Source: Stercorarius parasiticus (taxonomy: Eukaryota; Chordata; Aves; Charadriiformes; Stercorariidae). From it: a stretch of 64,000 bases of DNA. A program made the position numbers and the translations under genes. Positions 24,401-37,350 of the stretch are shown piece by piece. Within the stretch, counting starts at the first letter, position 1, and each line of letters starts with the position of its first letter. Below the pieces are notes generated by a model. It was not told the origin of the DNA. It was given only the letters and a program-made list of their open reading frames with translations, and made no database searches. The stretch is taken from the NCBI GenBank assembly GCA_013396915.1, contig VWZL01005203.1:62001-126000 (forward strand), written 5' to 3'.

Positions 24401-27264
24401 AGATCAGGTCTGTACGTAAAAGAAGTCGCGTGAAAGGCATGCCCGCTTCACCGGGATACACAGCACTTTCCTGTGCGATAGGAGCTGTGCAATGAGCCTG
24501 GCGTTCAAAAGTGAAGAAAAAATATCAAATAACATTTCTGGGGAGAATTTTCCTAAAGAGCATTTGGTTGTGACACATGACAGCTCTTCCTTTAAACAAC
24601 TACTTCTGAGAATTATAGGGAAGCCTCACAGATGCCTTTTCCAGTAAATCCATTTACCCAAAGCTCTTGCACAAAAGGCTCAGAACAAATAGGTCTCATG
24701 CTGGAGAACAGGTTGCTGAAGCAGTTCTTGCGTAGGAGGGGTCTAAAGGTTTGTCTCAATAATTAGCATACGCAGTCAGCCACCGGAAAGCAAATCTTGC
24801 TCCCAGTCACCGGTATGACGCGTGAGCAGATGCCACGTTGAACCTGAATAGAGCATACAGTTTTTAGGGATGAGCGATACTTGACGCATACAATGAGGTA
24901 CAATCCTTTTCCCACTCAAAATAAGGGCAAAGCTCCCACTAACTTCAGGCTCTTATCCCACGTGCATATGCACAATGAGAATTGCCCTGTTGGCAGATTA
25001 TGAGCGTGAATGGGATAGGTGACAATAAGATTGCAGAGAAGCAAACCTTCACTTGACTTATGCTCCCATAAATGTGCATTTGTCAGCTTCCCACTTTTCC
25101 TTACCAGCCCTTGAAATATTTAATTGTTAAGTTCCTACTACATGAAAATTGTAGCTAAGGAAGAGAATGGAAACATTTTTCCTTAAGGACAAGTGATTGC
25201 TACTCCAGGTAGGCTTTACCTGCCATAACATGGGCTTGTGTACCACAAACCAGAGCTTTGGTTTTGTTGTGGCTCATTTAAGGTCCTGATAATTCATATT
25301 GGAAGGAGCAGATCAGCCTTTAGTACATTTTTTCTCATTTGTATGTCGCGGTTGAAATGTAAAAATATAGAGGGGATTTTTTGGGTTTAACAGACTCTGC
25401 AAAGGCAGAAGAAGATGGAGTCAGTGCTTAAGCTGTTAGGATCATTTTTGGCTACATGTGTAGCGCAATGAGTAAATATTGGTACAGTTGGGCTCAAATT
25501 AAAGCTGTTATGACTGCAAGTGCTTTAAAAATAAAAGAGACAGGAAATGACTTAATTAGGAAACTTCATAAAATAAGATGGCAAGTTTTCCTTCACAATG
25601 GGAGAGGCCAGTGTCACCGGAGAAGAACAAAGTTTTCTTAATTAAAACTTTAGTCACTGGAAAATAACAATTTATTAAAACCTAAACTTCTTTAAAAAAA
25701 TGAACCAATTTTGGCCAAATTAATTTCCGGGAACAACCTTTGTCTGGGATGTGGGAAAGCTGGGCTGAATTCTTTGTCCTAGAGCAAGTGAAGTGTGAGA
25801 TTGAATCTCTCTTGCCCCTGAAATTTTGGCTTTTCTTCAGGCTTTTTCATGAAAAACTCGGGAAGATTTAATCTTCAACACAATGTGCTAAGAGAAGAAA
25901 TACCCAGTCCTTCCATACCTTTGCCGAAAGAATGTTTCTTGTTTCCTCGTAAATTCTTTAGATGTTGGAGTAAGAGTCCACAGGCCTTTTGAACTAATTC
26001 AGATAATTCTCTGGTAGTTGCTCTTCTAGATCATGTCCAAGTTCAAGGAATTATTGAAACATGCGGCTTGCCACAGATCTTTTTGTATTTCCTTGCAGTC
26101 TGTTCTGATAAGGCAATGAGAAAGAGCAATGTTTTCACAACTCACTTGGCCTCTTCAGCCTGAGGATTCATTCATAGATAGTAATAGTTGGAACACTGCT
26201 GGCATGGGCCAGGAACAGCTTCAGCATGTCACAGTGTGAAACATCGGTGCTTCTTGCAACATCAAACCCGGCACTTTTAAATGAATCTGCTGCAGGATGA
26301 ATGCAATTCACACCAGAATGGTTTAATTATCATGTCGATCACTGAGCTCCAGAAATGCCATCAGAATGCGATTTCTGTGATGCTTCCGATATTGCATGTC
26401 ACCCTCTTTTTTCTTCTGTCTATCAAGAATTTCCTCCATCATCTGTAAAGTAACAGGGTGTTGATCTCCATCTGAACCTGAGACGAGCTGCTAAGTCCTA
26501 TCACTTCTAGCCTGGAACCATTTTTCTTCTTCTTGAAGAAAGAAACCAGACTTCTACAAGGGAGAGAAGAGATTGGCATCCTCTTTCCCTCCCACTGATG
26601 ATATGAGTACTATAGTCTGCAATTTCATTTGAGTGCTGTTAAGTAAAAAATTGTGGCATATCACACTGTCTGACTTGTGCTGGTTCAGGTCGCTGGTGCT
26701 GCTAACCTGCCAGGACAGCTCTCAGGGGCATCCTACCAACATCCGTGCTGGGATCTGGGGCTTTTAGCGTGTTGCTCTCAACAAGGTGAGGTGACAGACT
26801 TTGTGTGCGCTACAGAATTATTTAGGCTAGTAAAACATGCAGTAAGAGCTATGGAAGGGTCTTATTAAATCTTCTCAGAGAACTGCCTGATAAAATGAGA
26901 AATTTAAATTTACCATAGAAAAATACAAAGCCTTTTTGTGCCTGTGGAAAAATAGCATTAGCTGTACAAACAGCTGGCTCTTCATTAGCTGTCTGTGTTC
27001 ACGAAGGGCATATTGATATCACTGTGAGTAGTTCTCTGAAAGCATCAGCACAGTGATGAGCAGCAGTCTGTCAGATGAACCATCTGGTATTGTTAGGAAA
27101 GGAATGGAGAACAACACTAAAATGGTCAAGATTCAATGTAGGATTAGATACATGGAGTAATGTTAGGTAGTTGCATCAAAGCAAGCACACCAGTGTCTTG
27201 GAAAGAGCATATAGTTCTTGTCCTCCCATCACCAATGAAATACAGAACAGAGGAGATGTTATAG
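21446..27264. other. Intergenic, no gene seen
   Basis: About 5.8 kb with no recognisable gene. Frames up to 136 codons (minus strand, 22766-23176) occur in a GC-richer patch, but none resembles a family. No young repeat was recognised. Confidence 0.6.
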
Positions 27265-27457
27265 ATGATCAGTGGTGTGGGGTGGCTTCACTAGATGGCT
27301 TTTCAGCTTGGAAATGCTGAGAGTATCCTCTGAGTCATGAACAGTAACGGAGAAAGTGAGCAGGAAAAGATGTGTTCATTCTTTCTCACATAATCAGAGC
27401 AAAGGGTGCCTAGCTAAATTATTGAGTGGCAGATTAAGAAAAAGCAGCAGTCTCGCA
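27265..27457 (+). mobile_element. Ancient CR1-like LINE, left part (interrupted)
   Basis: Diverged sequence matching the end of an old CR1 ORF2 and its following region: 'gatgatcagtggtgtggggt', then 'ttttcagcttggaaatgctg', then a 'gggtgcctagctaaatta' block ending in 'gtggcagattaagaaaaagc'. It is interrupted at about 27457 by a young CR1 and resumes at about 28127. Confidence 0.55.
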
Positions 27458-28118
27458 GATGAAAAGCTGGACGTGAGCCAACAATGTGCACTTACAGTCC
27501 AGAAAGCCAACCACATCCTGGGCTGCATCAAAAGAAGCGTGGGCAGCAGAACAAGGGAGGTGATTCTGATCCTCTACTCCGCTCTCGTGAGACCCCACCT
27601 GGAGTACTGCGTCCAGCTCTGGAGCCCCCAGCATAAGAAGGACACGGACCTGTTGGAGCGAGTCCAGAGGAGGGCCACAAAAATGATCGAAGGGCTGGAG
27701 CACCTCTCCTATGAGGACAGGCTGAGAGAGTTGAGGTTATTCAGCCTCCTGGAGAGAAGGCTCCAGGAGACCTTATTGTGGCTTTTCAGTACTTAAAGGG
27801 GGCCTACGGGAAAGATGGGGACAAACTTTTTAACAGATCCTCCAGCAATAGGACGAGGGGTAAGGGTTTTAAACTGAAAGAGGGTAGATTTAGACTAGAT
27901 ATAATATAGAGATGTTTTATGATGAGGGTGGTAAAACACTGGTACAGGTTTCCCAGAGAGGTGGTAGATGCCCCATCCCTGGAAACATTCCAGGTCAAGT
28001 CGCGCGGGGCTCTGAGCAACCTGATCTAGTTGAAGATGTCCCTGCTCATTGCAGGGGGGTTGGACTAGATGACCTTTAAAGGTCCCTTCCAACTCAAACT
28101 GTTCTATGATTCTATGAT
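27458..28118 (+). mobile_element. Young CR1 LINE, 5'-truncated, nested in older one
   Basis: The 5' part is open for about 100 codons and reads as the ORF2 C-terminal region ([17 protein letters not shown], then [17 protein letters not shown], then [19 protein letters not shown]). The 3'UTR follows and ends in 'gttctatgattctatgat'. It is truncated in ORF2 at the '[10 protein letters not shown]' position. Comparatively few disruptions suggest it is among the younger copies in the window. Confidence 0.93.
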
Positions 28119-28126
28119 ATAGTTTC

Positions 28127-28330
28127 AATCACAGTATGTGGTTAGTGTTTAATGATTAATGTGCAAGTCATTTCCATGGGATGTCGTGGAGGTATGAAAG
28201 ATAAGTTTAAAAAGAGACTAGATAGAGCTATGGAGGGAAAGTTAATTAGTAACTACTGAATATGGGCATGACCTTTTCCTGACGGGATGCCTGAATGCTC
28301 TTACTGGAAAATAGGAGACCGTAACAAATA
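28127..28330 (+). mobile_element. Ancient CR1-like LINE, right part (interrupted)
   Basis: It contains 'catgggatgtcgtggaggta' and 'gtttaaaaagagactagata', the conserved block just before the 3' end of old CR1 elements. It continues logically from 27265-27457, so the two halves are one old element split by the young CR1 between them. Confidence 0.55.
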
Positions 28331-30414
28331 CAGATAAACTCTCATTAGCCTTGTTTACCTAATATTTTTACGAGTACCTGCAGCTGGCCGTAGTCAGAGA
28401 CGAGGCATTGTCTCAGGGGCTGTATGGCTCCTAGATTTGGCCTTGTATGTCTGTTCTTCTGCCACATCGGCTCTAGCAAGTGACAATTTTTAAATGCTTC
28501 TATTTTGTTAACGCATAAGCTACTATGCAGAACAATTGCAGGTCAATGATTTCACTTTAATCAGTGACTACTGGAAAAAATAAGGATTAGCTTCGCTAGA
28601 AACATATACAGAATCAGCATGAGATCAGATAATGCCCTATCTGTGCATATCAACATAAGGAAAGTGTGAAGGCAGCACAGTGGAGACAACATATGAAAAG
28701 GTTTCAAATTTACCTTTAATATTAACACCATAAGTGTGTGCCTAAAACAGACTCTTGCTCAGTTATTCAGTGGAAAAGTAAGAGAATGAGGTCAAAACAA
28801 TGTAATCTGCTGTTTCCTGGTTATCATAACATAACAAATTCTTATGTTCTGCCGTCTTCTGGGGCTCCTTAGAGACACGGCTGTCTTAGTTTCCTGTTTG
28901 GACTTCCTAAAGGATACAAGCAGTACATGATGCAGCATAATGAAGGGATTATCATCCGGACAGTGCTTTCTCTTCTGCTTTGGCTCTTCCCCAAACAGAG
29001 CAATAATTTTTAGGAGTCACAAAAGCGAGACAGCGTGTTGCCTGCGTGCTTCAATATCTGGACTGCACATTGTTTGTGCACAGGGCATTTTAATCTTTAC
29101 CAAGTGAAAGGACTTTTAGGGACTTGTCATGGATTTGGTCATTACCTTATTTTAAAGGATCAGCCATAGTCCTGCATTCTTCATTTTCATGCAAGAAAGA
29201 AACAAATAAGTGAAGATACAGATCCTGTTCTGCTTGCTATAAAATGATCTCTGTATTAGGTAACATTAGTCAAACATTTTTGTGAATGTTTCTAAGGTGA
29301 CAAGCTTTTATAATGTCCTCTGACTCCTGGTTAGGAGCTAAACCAGAGCTGTTGGAAGACAGTAGAGTTCTCCTCCACATCGTAGACTTGGGATGAGATC
29401 TGCAAGACATAAATATAGATATGCAATTGAATTTATATTCTCCTGTGATTTCTCATCACTGAAGACATTGTAACAAGCATATAGAGCTTGGCTGAAATGA
29501 ATGTGTGTGGCTTGTGAATGGGGAAAGGCAGCCTAAAGATAATCTACCATACTGACGTATGAATACCTGATAAATACACGAACAGTGAGAATGATACCAG
29601 ATATACGGCTGATACCTGGTGGGGTAAAATTGTCACCTCCAAGTAATGACAGCTGCTGGCCAGGCCCTTTGCTAAAATCATCACTTCGAACATACACATG
29701 GAAGCTGTTAATGGGGGTTTTGTACATCTGCACAGTGAAAACCAAACAAGAGACGAGTCAACTCTTCTTCCTAAAATTAGAAGAAACACCCTAGTAAGCA
29801 AAATATGCAAGAGACCCGTGGTCTTTCATAGATGTTGTACAGGCTAAACCATGGATGTTACAGAAACCGTGTTATAGGAAAAATTTAATGCTAAGCACAC
29901 CATTTTAAACCCCAAGTCATGCATCAGATAGCCCAGAGCTGCAGGGCTGCATGAGTTCACATATCTCACCTTCTGTCAGCTCAGATTTACTCTCTGTTTG
30001 TTTTACTTTATGTATAAACACACACTATGTTTAAATTGTCATCGTAGCATAACCTTGCATCCGTGTTATTAAAATGGACAGAACAATCCCATGATACTGG
30101 TGATACAAGTTCAGCCTCACAAGTAATTAACACTTTATATTCTGGTTCTCAGTCCCCATCAAGTTATCCACAGTGAAGGTGAAGGTGTGAACTACTTCAC
30201 GTAGTACAATAACCACAATTTGGCCAACTACATGAACTCTTAACTACCTAACATCTTCAGCCTCTCCCTAGACTCAAAGGAGGAACACGCTGTGGCACTC
30301 CCTTTAGTTCTGGATTTCTAGGTATTTCGTATTGTGAATCTGAATAAAGGAAAAGTATCACTTTAGCCTTCAAAGTGAGGCTTATTTTCCATGGAAAACA
30401 AGGGATGGGGGACA
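28331..30414. other. Intergenic, no gene seen
   Basis: About 2.1 kb of AT-rich DNA without recognisable gene or repeat. Confidence 0.6.
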
Positions 30415-30797
30415 ATAGAATCATAGAACAGTTTGGGTTGGAAAGGACCTTTAAAGTTCATGTAGTCCAGCCTGCCCTGCAATGAGCAGGGACATCTTCA
30501 ACAAGATCAGGCTGCTCAGAGCCCTGTGTGACCTGACCTGGAATGTTTCCAGGGATGGGGCATCTACCACCTCTCTGGGCAATCTATGCCAGGGTTTTGT
30601 CACCCTCATTGTATAGAATTTCTTCCTCATATCTAGCCTAAATCCACGCTCTTTTAGTTTAAAACCCTTACCCCTTGTCCTATCGCTAGAGGGTCTGTTA
30701 AAAAATTTGTCCCCATCTTTCCTGTAGGCCCTGTTTAATTTCTGAAAGACTGCAATAAGGTCTCCCCGGAGCCTTCTCTTCTCTGGGGTCCTTATCA
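30415..30797 (-). mobile_element. CR1 LINE 3' fragment, minus strand
   Basis: The reverse-complement 3' end starts with 'aatagaatcatagaacagtt' and 'gggttggaaaggaccttta'. On the minus strand the 5' end lies in the '[14 protein letters not shown]' region of ORF2. A minus-strand frame of about 115 codons covers it, running through the ORF2 end and the 3'UTR. The wording (NRPSSDRTRGKGFKLKE) matches the subfamily of the copy at 27458-28118. Confidence 0.93.
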
Positions 30798-31764
30798 TGT
30801 ATTGAGGTGTCTCCCTGATATGGGTTCAAAGCATGGCTGAGGCCTACACCTGGACCACAGGGACCCACTCAGCTCTCAGGTGCCAAAACCTCAGGACTAG
30901 AGGCAGTAATCTAGAGAGGTCTTCACAAAACCAATGTAAAACAATAACAGGAGGTAGGGGGAAGGCAGAAGTGTTTGGAAGCTAGGTTTAAAATAATTTT
31001 CTCAAATTGTGATCTTCTCCACAAGAGTCAGCCCACATTGCTCAGGAAACAATAAATGCTTATGGCTATAATGTGCTCTCAGTTGCCACGTTACACAAAA
31101 GAGTTTCTCTTCCAACAAACCTTTTTTATTTTTTTTTCTCTCTGTGGCTTATGTGGTCCCATTATTGTAATATCTTTAATTTATAGAATTATACATTATA
31201 AAAGCTATGTGCAGAAAGAAATGCTGCCATCCCCACTGGAATACGCAGCACAGAATGATGGTAGCGTTTGAGCCACCTCATGGGGTTTCCAGTTCCTTTT
31301 TCCATTCCATTTTGTGGGGACTTAAGATCACTTTATCTTTTGAAACTCCAAAAATAACCTGTACCATCTCTCACTTCTGTTGCTTTTTTGACCTACTTGG
31401 TTAACCAAAATTCAGCATCCTGTGGGTTGTCTCTATCTGGAGAAGAGATTGATGATGGACTCAGATATCTCTGATGCATTTCTGTTTGTTCATGTTTTTG
31501 CAAATAAAGTCTTATTTCCTGACCGCAGAATTCTTTCTGTAGGAAACTGTCCTTACAGCTCCAAATCCTCTTTCAGTGAGTTTTATTAGATAGTTTATTA
31601 GACTTATTCTTGAACTATAGATTAATTGTGGTTGTGCATTCCAGATTTAATTTAATTATATGCTGCATATCTGCTACATAACTTCTTAACATTTAGCTGA
31701 AGTTTGATGGTCGTTCTGTTTGAACAGTTTGCAGGAAAGCAGAAAGTCACTACTACTGACCACT
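30798..31764. other. Intergenic, no gene seen
   Basis: About 1 kb between two minus-strand CR1 copies; nothing recognised. Confidence 0.6.
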
Positions 31765-32703
31765 ATTTTGACCCCCACCTGGCTACAACCTCCTTTCAGG
31801 TAGTTGCAGAGAGCAATAAGGTCTCCCCTCAGCCTCCTTTTCTCCAGGCTAAACAACTCCAGCTCCCTCAGACACCACTCGTAAGACTTGTGCTCCAGAC
31901 CCCTCACCAGCTTCGTTGCCCTTCTCTGGACTCGCTCCAGCACCTCAATGTCTTTCTTGTAGTGAGGGGCCCAAAACTGCACACAGTACTCGAGGTGGGG
32001 CCTCACCAGTGCTGAGTACAGGGGGACGATCACTTCTCTAGCCCTGCTGGCCACACTGTTACTGATACAAGCCAAGATGTTATTGGCCTTCTTGGCCACC
32101 TGGGCATACTGCTGGCTCATATTCAGCTGGCAGTCAACCAATACCCCCAGGTCCTTTTCTGCCAGGCAGCTTTCCAGCCACAATTCCCCAAGCCTGTAGC
32201 ACTGCATGGGGTTGTTGTGACTGAAATGCAGGAGCCGGCACTTGGCCTTGTTGAACCTCATACCATTGGCCTCAGCCCATTGATCCAGCCTGTCCAGGTC
32301 CCTCTGTAGAGCCTTCCTACCCTCAAGCAGATCAATACTCCCGCCCAACTTGGTGTTGTCTGCAAACTTACTGAGGGTGCAGTCGATCCCCTCATCCAGA
32401 TTGTTGATAAAGATATTAAATAGAACTAGCCCCAATACTGAGCCCTGGAAAACACCACTTGTGACTGGCCACCAACTGGATTTAACTCCATTCACCACAA
32501 GTCTTTGGGCCTGGCCATCCAGACAGTTTTTTACCCAGCAATGCATACGCCCATCCAAGCCATGAGCAGCCAGTTTCTCTAGGAGAATGCTGTGGGAAAA
32601 GGGGTCAAAGGCTTTACTAAAGTCTAGGTAAACAACATCCACAGCCTTTCTCCTTATTCACTAAGTGGGTCACCTTGTCATAGAAGATCAGATTAGTCAC
32701 CAG
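31765..32703 (-). mobile_element. CR1 LINE internal ORF2 fragment, lacking the 3' end
   Basis: On the minus strand a long open frame (from 32642 down to 31686, 318 codons, the last ~25 outside CR1) covers the second half of the CR1 reverse transcriptase and the C-terminal region. Readable motifs are [30 protein letters not shown], the catalytic box [35 protein letters not shown] and [17 protein letters not shown]. The catalytic box is normally FADD; here the second Asp is Asn, so the enzyme would be inactive. Homology also extends past the Met to 32703 ('gtgggtcaccttgtcataga'). The 3'UTR and octamer tail are missing, which is unusual for CR1. Confidence 0.93.
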
Positions 32704-35700
32704 GAATTGGCTGCAGAACAAAGAAAAGGCAGAACAAACAGTTTACCTTAAGCTAGTAGGATCTGGCATCCTAAGAGCTATAGGCATTTCCTGCAAAGTA
32801 TGGAGAGGGCATCTATTGCAGGAACCGATGGTTCCAGACAGCAGTGTTGACCTCACTTACTATCTTCTCGTTTTATAGAGCTGACACCTGTCAGACAGAT
32901 CTATTAGAGAAGGGCTACTGAGTCTATCTGTTTGTCTAAGAAAATCTGTGCAGTGGCCTGGAGACATTCCTAAGGCTGATAGGTGACCTTTCCAGACAGA
33001 TATCTCCACCTTGCTACCTGCATAGATTTTGTGGTTGCTTCTTAACAGTCTGAGCTCCATGAGCTATTCCCACATGTTTTATGCCTTGCTGTTCATGTGA
33101 CAGTTTGTACACACCGTGTGGCATATGACCATACAGATGAAAGCATGACTATAGTGTTTGCTGCATTTTCCTGCAGAGCTCTTTTAAGAGTCTGCCTCTC
33201 TGTCTTCATCTTCTTCTTCAGAAGAGACATAAATGTAGGACACAGAACTATGAGACTGCATAAAGTAGTCTTCTGTGCTCAAGCTCTGATAAAAAGGGGT
33301 AAAATACAAGATCTACAAAAAGGGATGAGGTTGAGTTCCAGAGTCTGCCATTCAGTAGGGCTTCCAGGCTTGGGGTGGACAACTGGCAGGGGTCAGAGAC
33401 ATTGTGACAACAGGGACATTCAGCAGACACGGATCTGAGGGCACGGGGTGTTAACAGAACATGGGATTGACGCTATGATGCTATTGCAAGTGTATATATC
33501 CTGCTGGAACTGGAGGCAGAATGAAAGAGAGCCCTTACAGACTCCTAAGCATGAAGCGCTCCTGCCATGTATGCTGTGAATATCTTTTCCTGCGCAGTTC
33601 ATACACTGCAGAACCAGGATTGTGAAAGAGCGTGGAAGAGCTCCAAGGATGAATAATCAGAGAACTTCAAGCACATGCTGTCCAACAGGAAGCTCCAAAT
33701 CTGAACCTTGAACAAAATCTGGGGGAGGGAGAGCCTAAAGCCATGAGTTTTCATCTAGGAGGGTAGAAAACGTGTTCAAAGGTCGACTTAAAAAGGGAAA
33801 GAAGCTGAACATACATAGCATAAAAAAAAATTCTCCTTCACTCTGTTCTTCAGTGGGAGCTTCTGTGAGCAAAACCTATGCATGCAGGCTCTAGGGAATC
33901 CGTGGGCATGGCGGAGCAGCAAGGGCTTCTTTTTGCTGAATGATGTCCCAGTATTTTCAGAAGGAAAACCCTGAATCTTTGGATGAAATCGGAAGAGATC
34001 AGATGAAGTACTAAATGTACTTAAGATACCAAAGAAAATAAGTAAGTGTTGCAAAATGAAAAGCGTAGCACCCTGTGGAATTCTCTGCTAATTTTCAATA
34101 GGGTTTTTTTTCTGAGATTTTGTGAGCTCTTCACCTGGATTCACAGGGGCGGAGGTGCAAGCTCTGCAAGTCCTGAAGTGACTGTACGCTCTGTACTGCC
34201 ACTTCTTGAGATTACTCTTTTCTTCCAAATGCCAGGAGGCTGCCTGCCTGCCCGTGCTCTTTCAGAGCCTCTCTCTCCCCTGTATAATCAAAGGCAGTCT
34301 AGTTGTCACCTTGAGTTATTTTTAACCTTTAGCAAGGAAACTCCTAAATAAGTTTGAAACACGGTGTCACAGGAAATGGAATAAATGGGGCATATTTAAA
34401 AAAAACCAGTGCTTAAAATGATCTGGTATGTTTTTTCCCTGTAAATCTTTCTTAGGCTGTATTTCAATATACTGTTCAATATGCAAGCTATACTTTATAA
34501 ACTCTATTATTGCTATAGTTTCTGTTTATGTATTATAAGCTTTTGTTAAAAATACATCTAATTAGAAAGAGACAGTTTACTTTGCCATTTCAAATCAACT
34601 GATGGACTGGAACTCAGAGTCTTTGAAGGACGCTGGAATAGTTCTGTTCTTGGGAAAGTGACATTTCTAGTTCAGCCTGTAAAGACTTACACAGAATTAC
34701 TGCACTTAACACAGGGGAGTTTGGTCGTGGCAGTAGGTTGCTGAGTTTGCTCTGTGCCTGGCTGAGGGCTCTCGGAAAGGCACCGGACTCGGAGGAGACG
34801 CCGACATCGTTCTTGCATCTTATAAGCACTTTGAACTCAGTCTGAGCTCGGGCTTCGTAGAAATATTGCACGTTTTTCTGGAGGATACCTGGAGATGCCT
34901 GAACCCTTTCCAAAAGGCCTTTTCTAGCCAAGAAAGGTCCCAAACCATTATTTTTGTCTGATTTTAAAAGAAAGGCAGATAGAAACGATACACTCTGCAT
35001 TCTGGGAGGCTTAATCACTGGTCACACCTGACATCTCCTCTTGGGAATATGGGCAATTTAACTTAAAACCTTCTTGCATGACATTCATATTACATTCCTT
35101 TCTAAAATTAAGATAAAGATGTTTTTAGATGAATACTCAACAAACCTTCACAATGGTGCACTGCAGGCAATGAACTGGAACTGAAGTCAGATTTCAAGCA
35201 CGGTGTATCACATAAATCTCAATTAAAAGACTGAGAGGCAAAACCAATGTAAAAATGTAGAAAAAAATATGAGGTTAGTGAATAAGCCATTTTACAAGAT
35301 TAGGCTTTGATTCTGATCAACAGGACACTGATCATTCAAAGATTTTTTTTAAAAAGTTTATTGTGCTGAATGTCTTCAAATTGTTAGACTCAACAGGAAA
35401 AATAATAAGTGAATGGTCCATGATGTTGTCCTGTACATGGAAGAATTCATATTGTAATTTATAATTTCTTCATTTATATTTTAATTTGTATTAGCTCTGT
35501 GTTATTAGAAGTTTGTTTTCAAAATGTAGAAATAAATTTAAAAAGAAGAGAACTTACAATTCATAGCTATGTACAGGGATGCAATTAAAAGCAGATGTTA
35601 CTTCAGATGAGATGATGCTATCACTTACACAACAGTCCCATGGCTCATATGGTTACTGTATAGGATTTCATGATTACCTCTGTAAGTTTTTTAATCAGTG

Positions 35701-36367
35701 AAGTTAAAAAAGATGGCCATAAATTATTATTTTTGACTTTAATTTCCAGACTATTCCTCTGTTAAGATGATTCAAATTTCTCCAACTTTCATTTATCTTG
35801 CTGATCTCAAGCAGTAACTCGAGTCAGTCCGGTGACTCATTTCAGACAGCTGTTTCAGCATCTAACTGGGGAAATCAAGGTCAGTCAAGACACAGTATCT
35901 TGATTGCCTCTGTTGCAGATTTAGACTTGTTATTTCTGCTGTATGTGCATGTCAAATTAAAGTTTGGATATCGCAGAAGCAGCTTTATACATGGTATCTC
36001 ATGCATATCTATTAAAATATCAGACTAGAGCACTCTGGCTCCTGAAGCAAACCAGGGATGACGAGATTTCTTCCGTCTCTTTGGGAAAGGGATTCATTGG
36101 TTTTGCTTTGTTTGGTTTTTGGTGGGTTTTTTTGTTTGTTTGGTTCATTGGTTGGGTTTTTTTCTCCACAATTTTAATGAGGAAGAAATCAGCTTACTTG
36201 GGAATTAGATTACGTCATGTGCAGAACAAAAGTATCTGGTCTATTGCTCGGAACTGAACTGATAATGATTTTATTCTAAATTCCTCCTGTTGAAGGAGTA
36301 CAAACAATTCAGTCCTTTTAATGCTCTCTGTGTGCTTGTTTGAAATGTACAAAGCTCTTGGCAGGGG

Positions 36368-36817
36368 ATGAGGAGGACATCAGGAGTTCTATCACTTCCT
36401 GACATTTTTCAGATTACACCAAATTACTCCCTTCCCGCTCCATTTTTAAACAGGCTGCAGTGTGACCTGACTCCTGGTTCATTACCAGCCTTCAAGAAAC
36501 ACATGGGGGTCATTATTTTGGTTTGTGTTTCTTACTTACTTACGTTTCTTATTTTCTCTACTGGCACAACACAGAATGTAATTGCTGCTCATAGTAATAA
36601 GGGCATGGCTGTCGCTTCAGCTGCTATGGCTTATCGGCCTTTAAAAATCCTTTCGACATGCACCAACAAACTTCAAAAAGAAGAACAGAAATATCTTAAA
36701 AATTCAGTACATGCCTATTGCTCTTTATTTTTCATTCTGTTGTATATGGAGGGATTTCAGTTAAAGCCTTTGTTTGAAAGATTATCTGATGGTGTTCAGA
36801 AATCCCTTTTGAGATAG
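36368..36817 (+). other. Unrecognised 149-codon open frame
   Basis: Starts with ATG and ends with TAG. The predicted product has one strong hydrophobic segment at about residues 47-64 (GVIILVCVSYLLTFLIF) and a weaker one at about 117-128 (SLFFILLYM). There is no signal-peptide-like start and no motif I recognise. In 64 kb of AT-rich DNA about one frame of this length is expected by chance, there is no CpG island nearby, and no splice context is obvious. I do not call it a gene. Confidence 0.15.
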
Positions 36818-37259
36818 GGGGCCTACATACGTGCTCGTAAATGAAAGTGGTTCACGGCAGAGGCACAAGCACTGTCCCACGACCGTCTCTTCTACCTGCA
36901 GGCTCCCTGCCACACTTCTGGCTTGTGCCAGCTAGCACCCTTGCCAGGAAATACCTGCTGTGGTGCAGGGACTAGCCCAGGCTAGGGAGTTTTCCCAGTC
37001 ACAAGGGAAGCTGAGGACACCCTTTTGAGGATACACTGTGGAGTTTAGTTCAGAAGCATGGAGAGAGACTGCAGACAAGCTGTTCTCTGTCCCATTCATT
37101 TATTTGTGCTAAGATAACGGGATTGTCATGGTCCCTCTGGACCTCTCAAATTTACAGGACAACATAGTCTGTAAACTAAACTTTATTTTATGAGCATTGG
37201 GAAAGAAAAGGAACAAACACAACGCACAAGCCTCATTCCCCTTTGTGCAGACTAGTCTA

Positions 37260-37350
37260 CCATGTGAATTCACTAATTCATCACTTAATTCATGATGTTT
37301 CTAACTCACAAGTTCTCTAATTCGTAACTCACAACTCGTAACTCGTGCAC
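37260..37350. repeat. Low-complexity 'aattc / taactc' tract
   Basis: Repeated short words: gaattcac, aattcatc, aattcatg, then taactcaca, cgtaactcaca and cgtaactcgtg. Copies are 8-12 bases and imperfect. Confidence 0.6.

Noticed and set aside
27356..27796. 146-codon frame as a host gene
   Set aside because: It is CR1 ORF2 C-terminal sequence joined to older LINE sequence at its start.
31686..32642. Long frame as a host protein-coding gene
   Set aside because: The reading is CR1 reverse transcriptase with a mutated catalytic FADD box. It is a transposon fragment, not a host gene.
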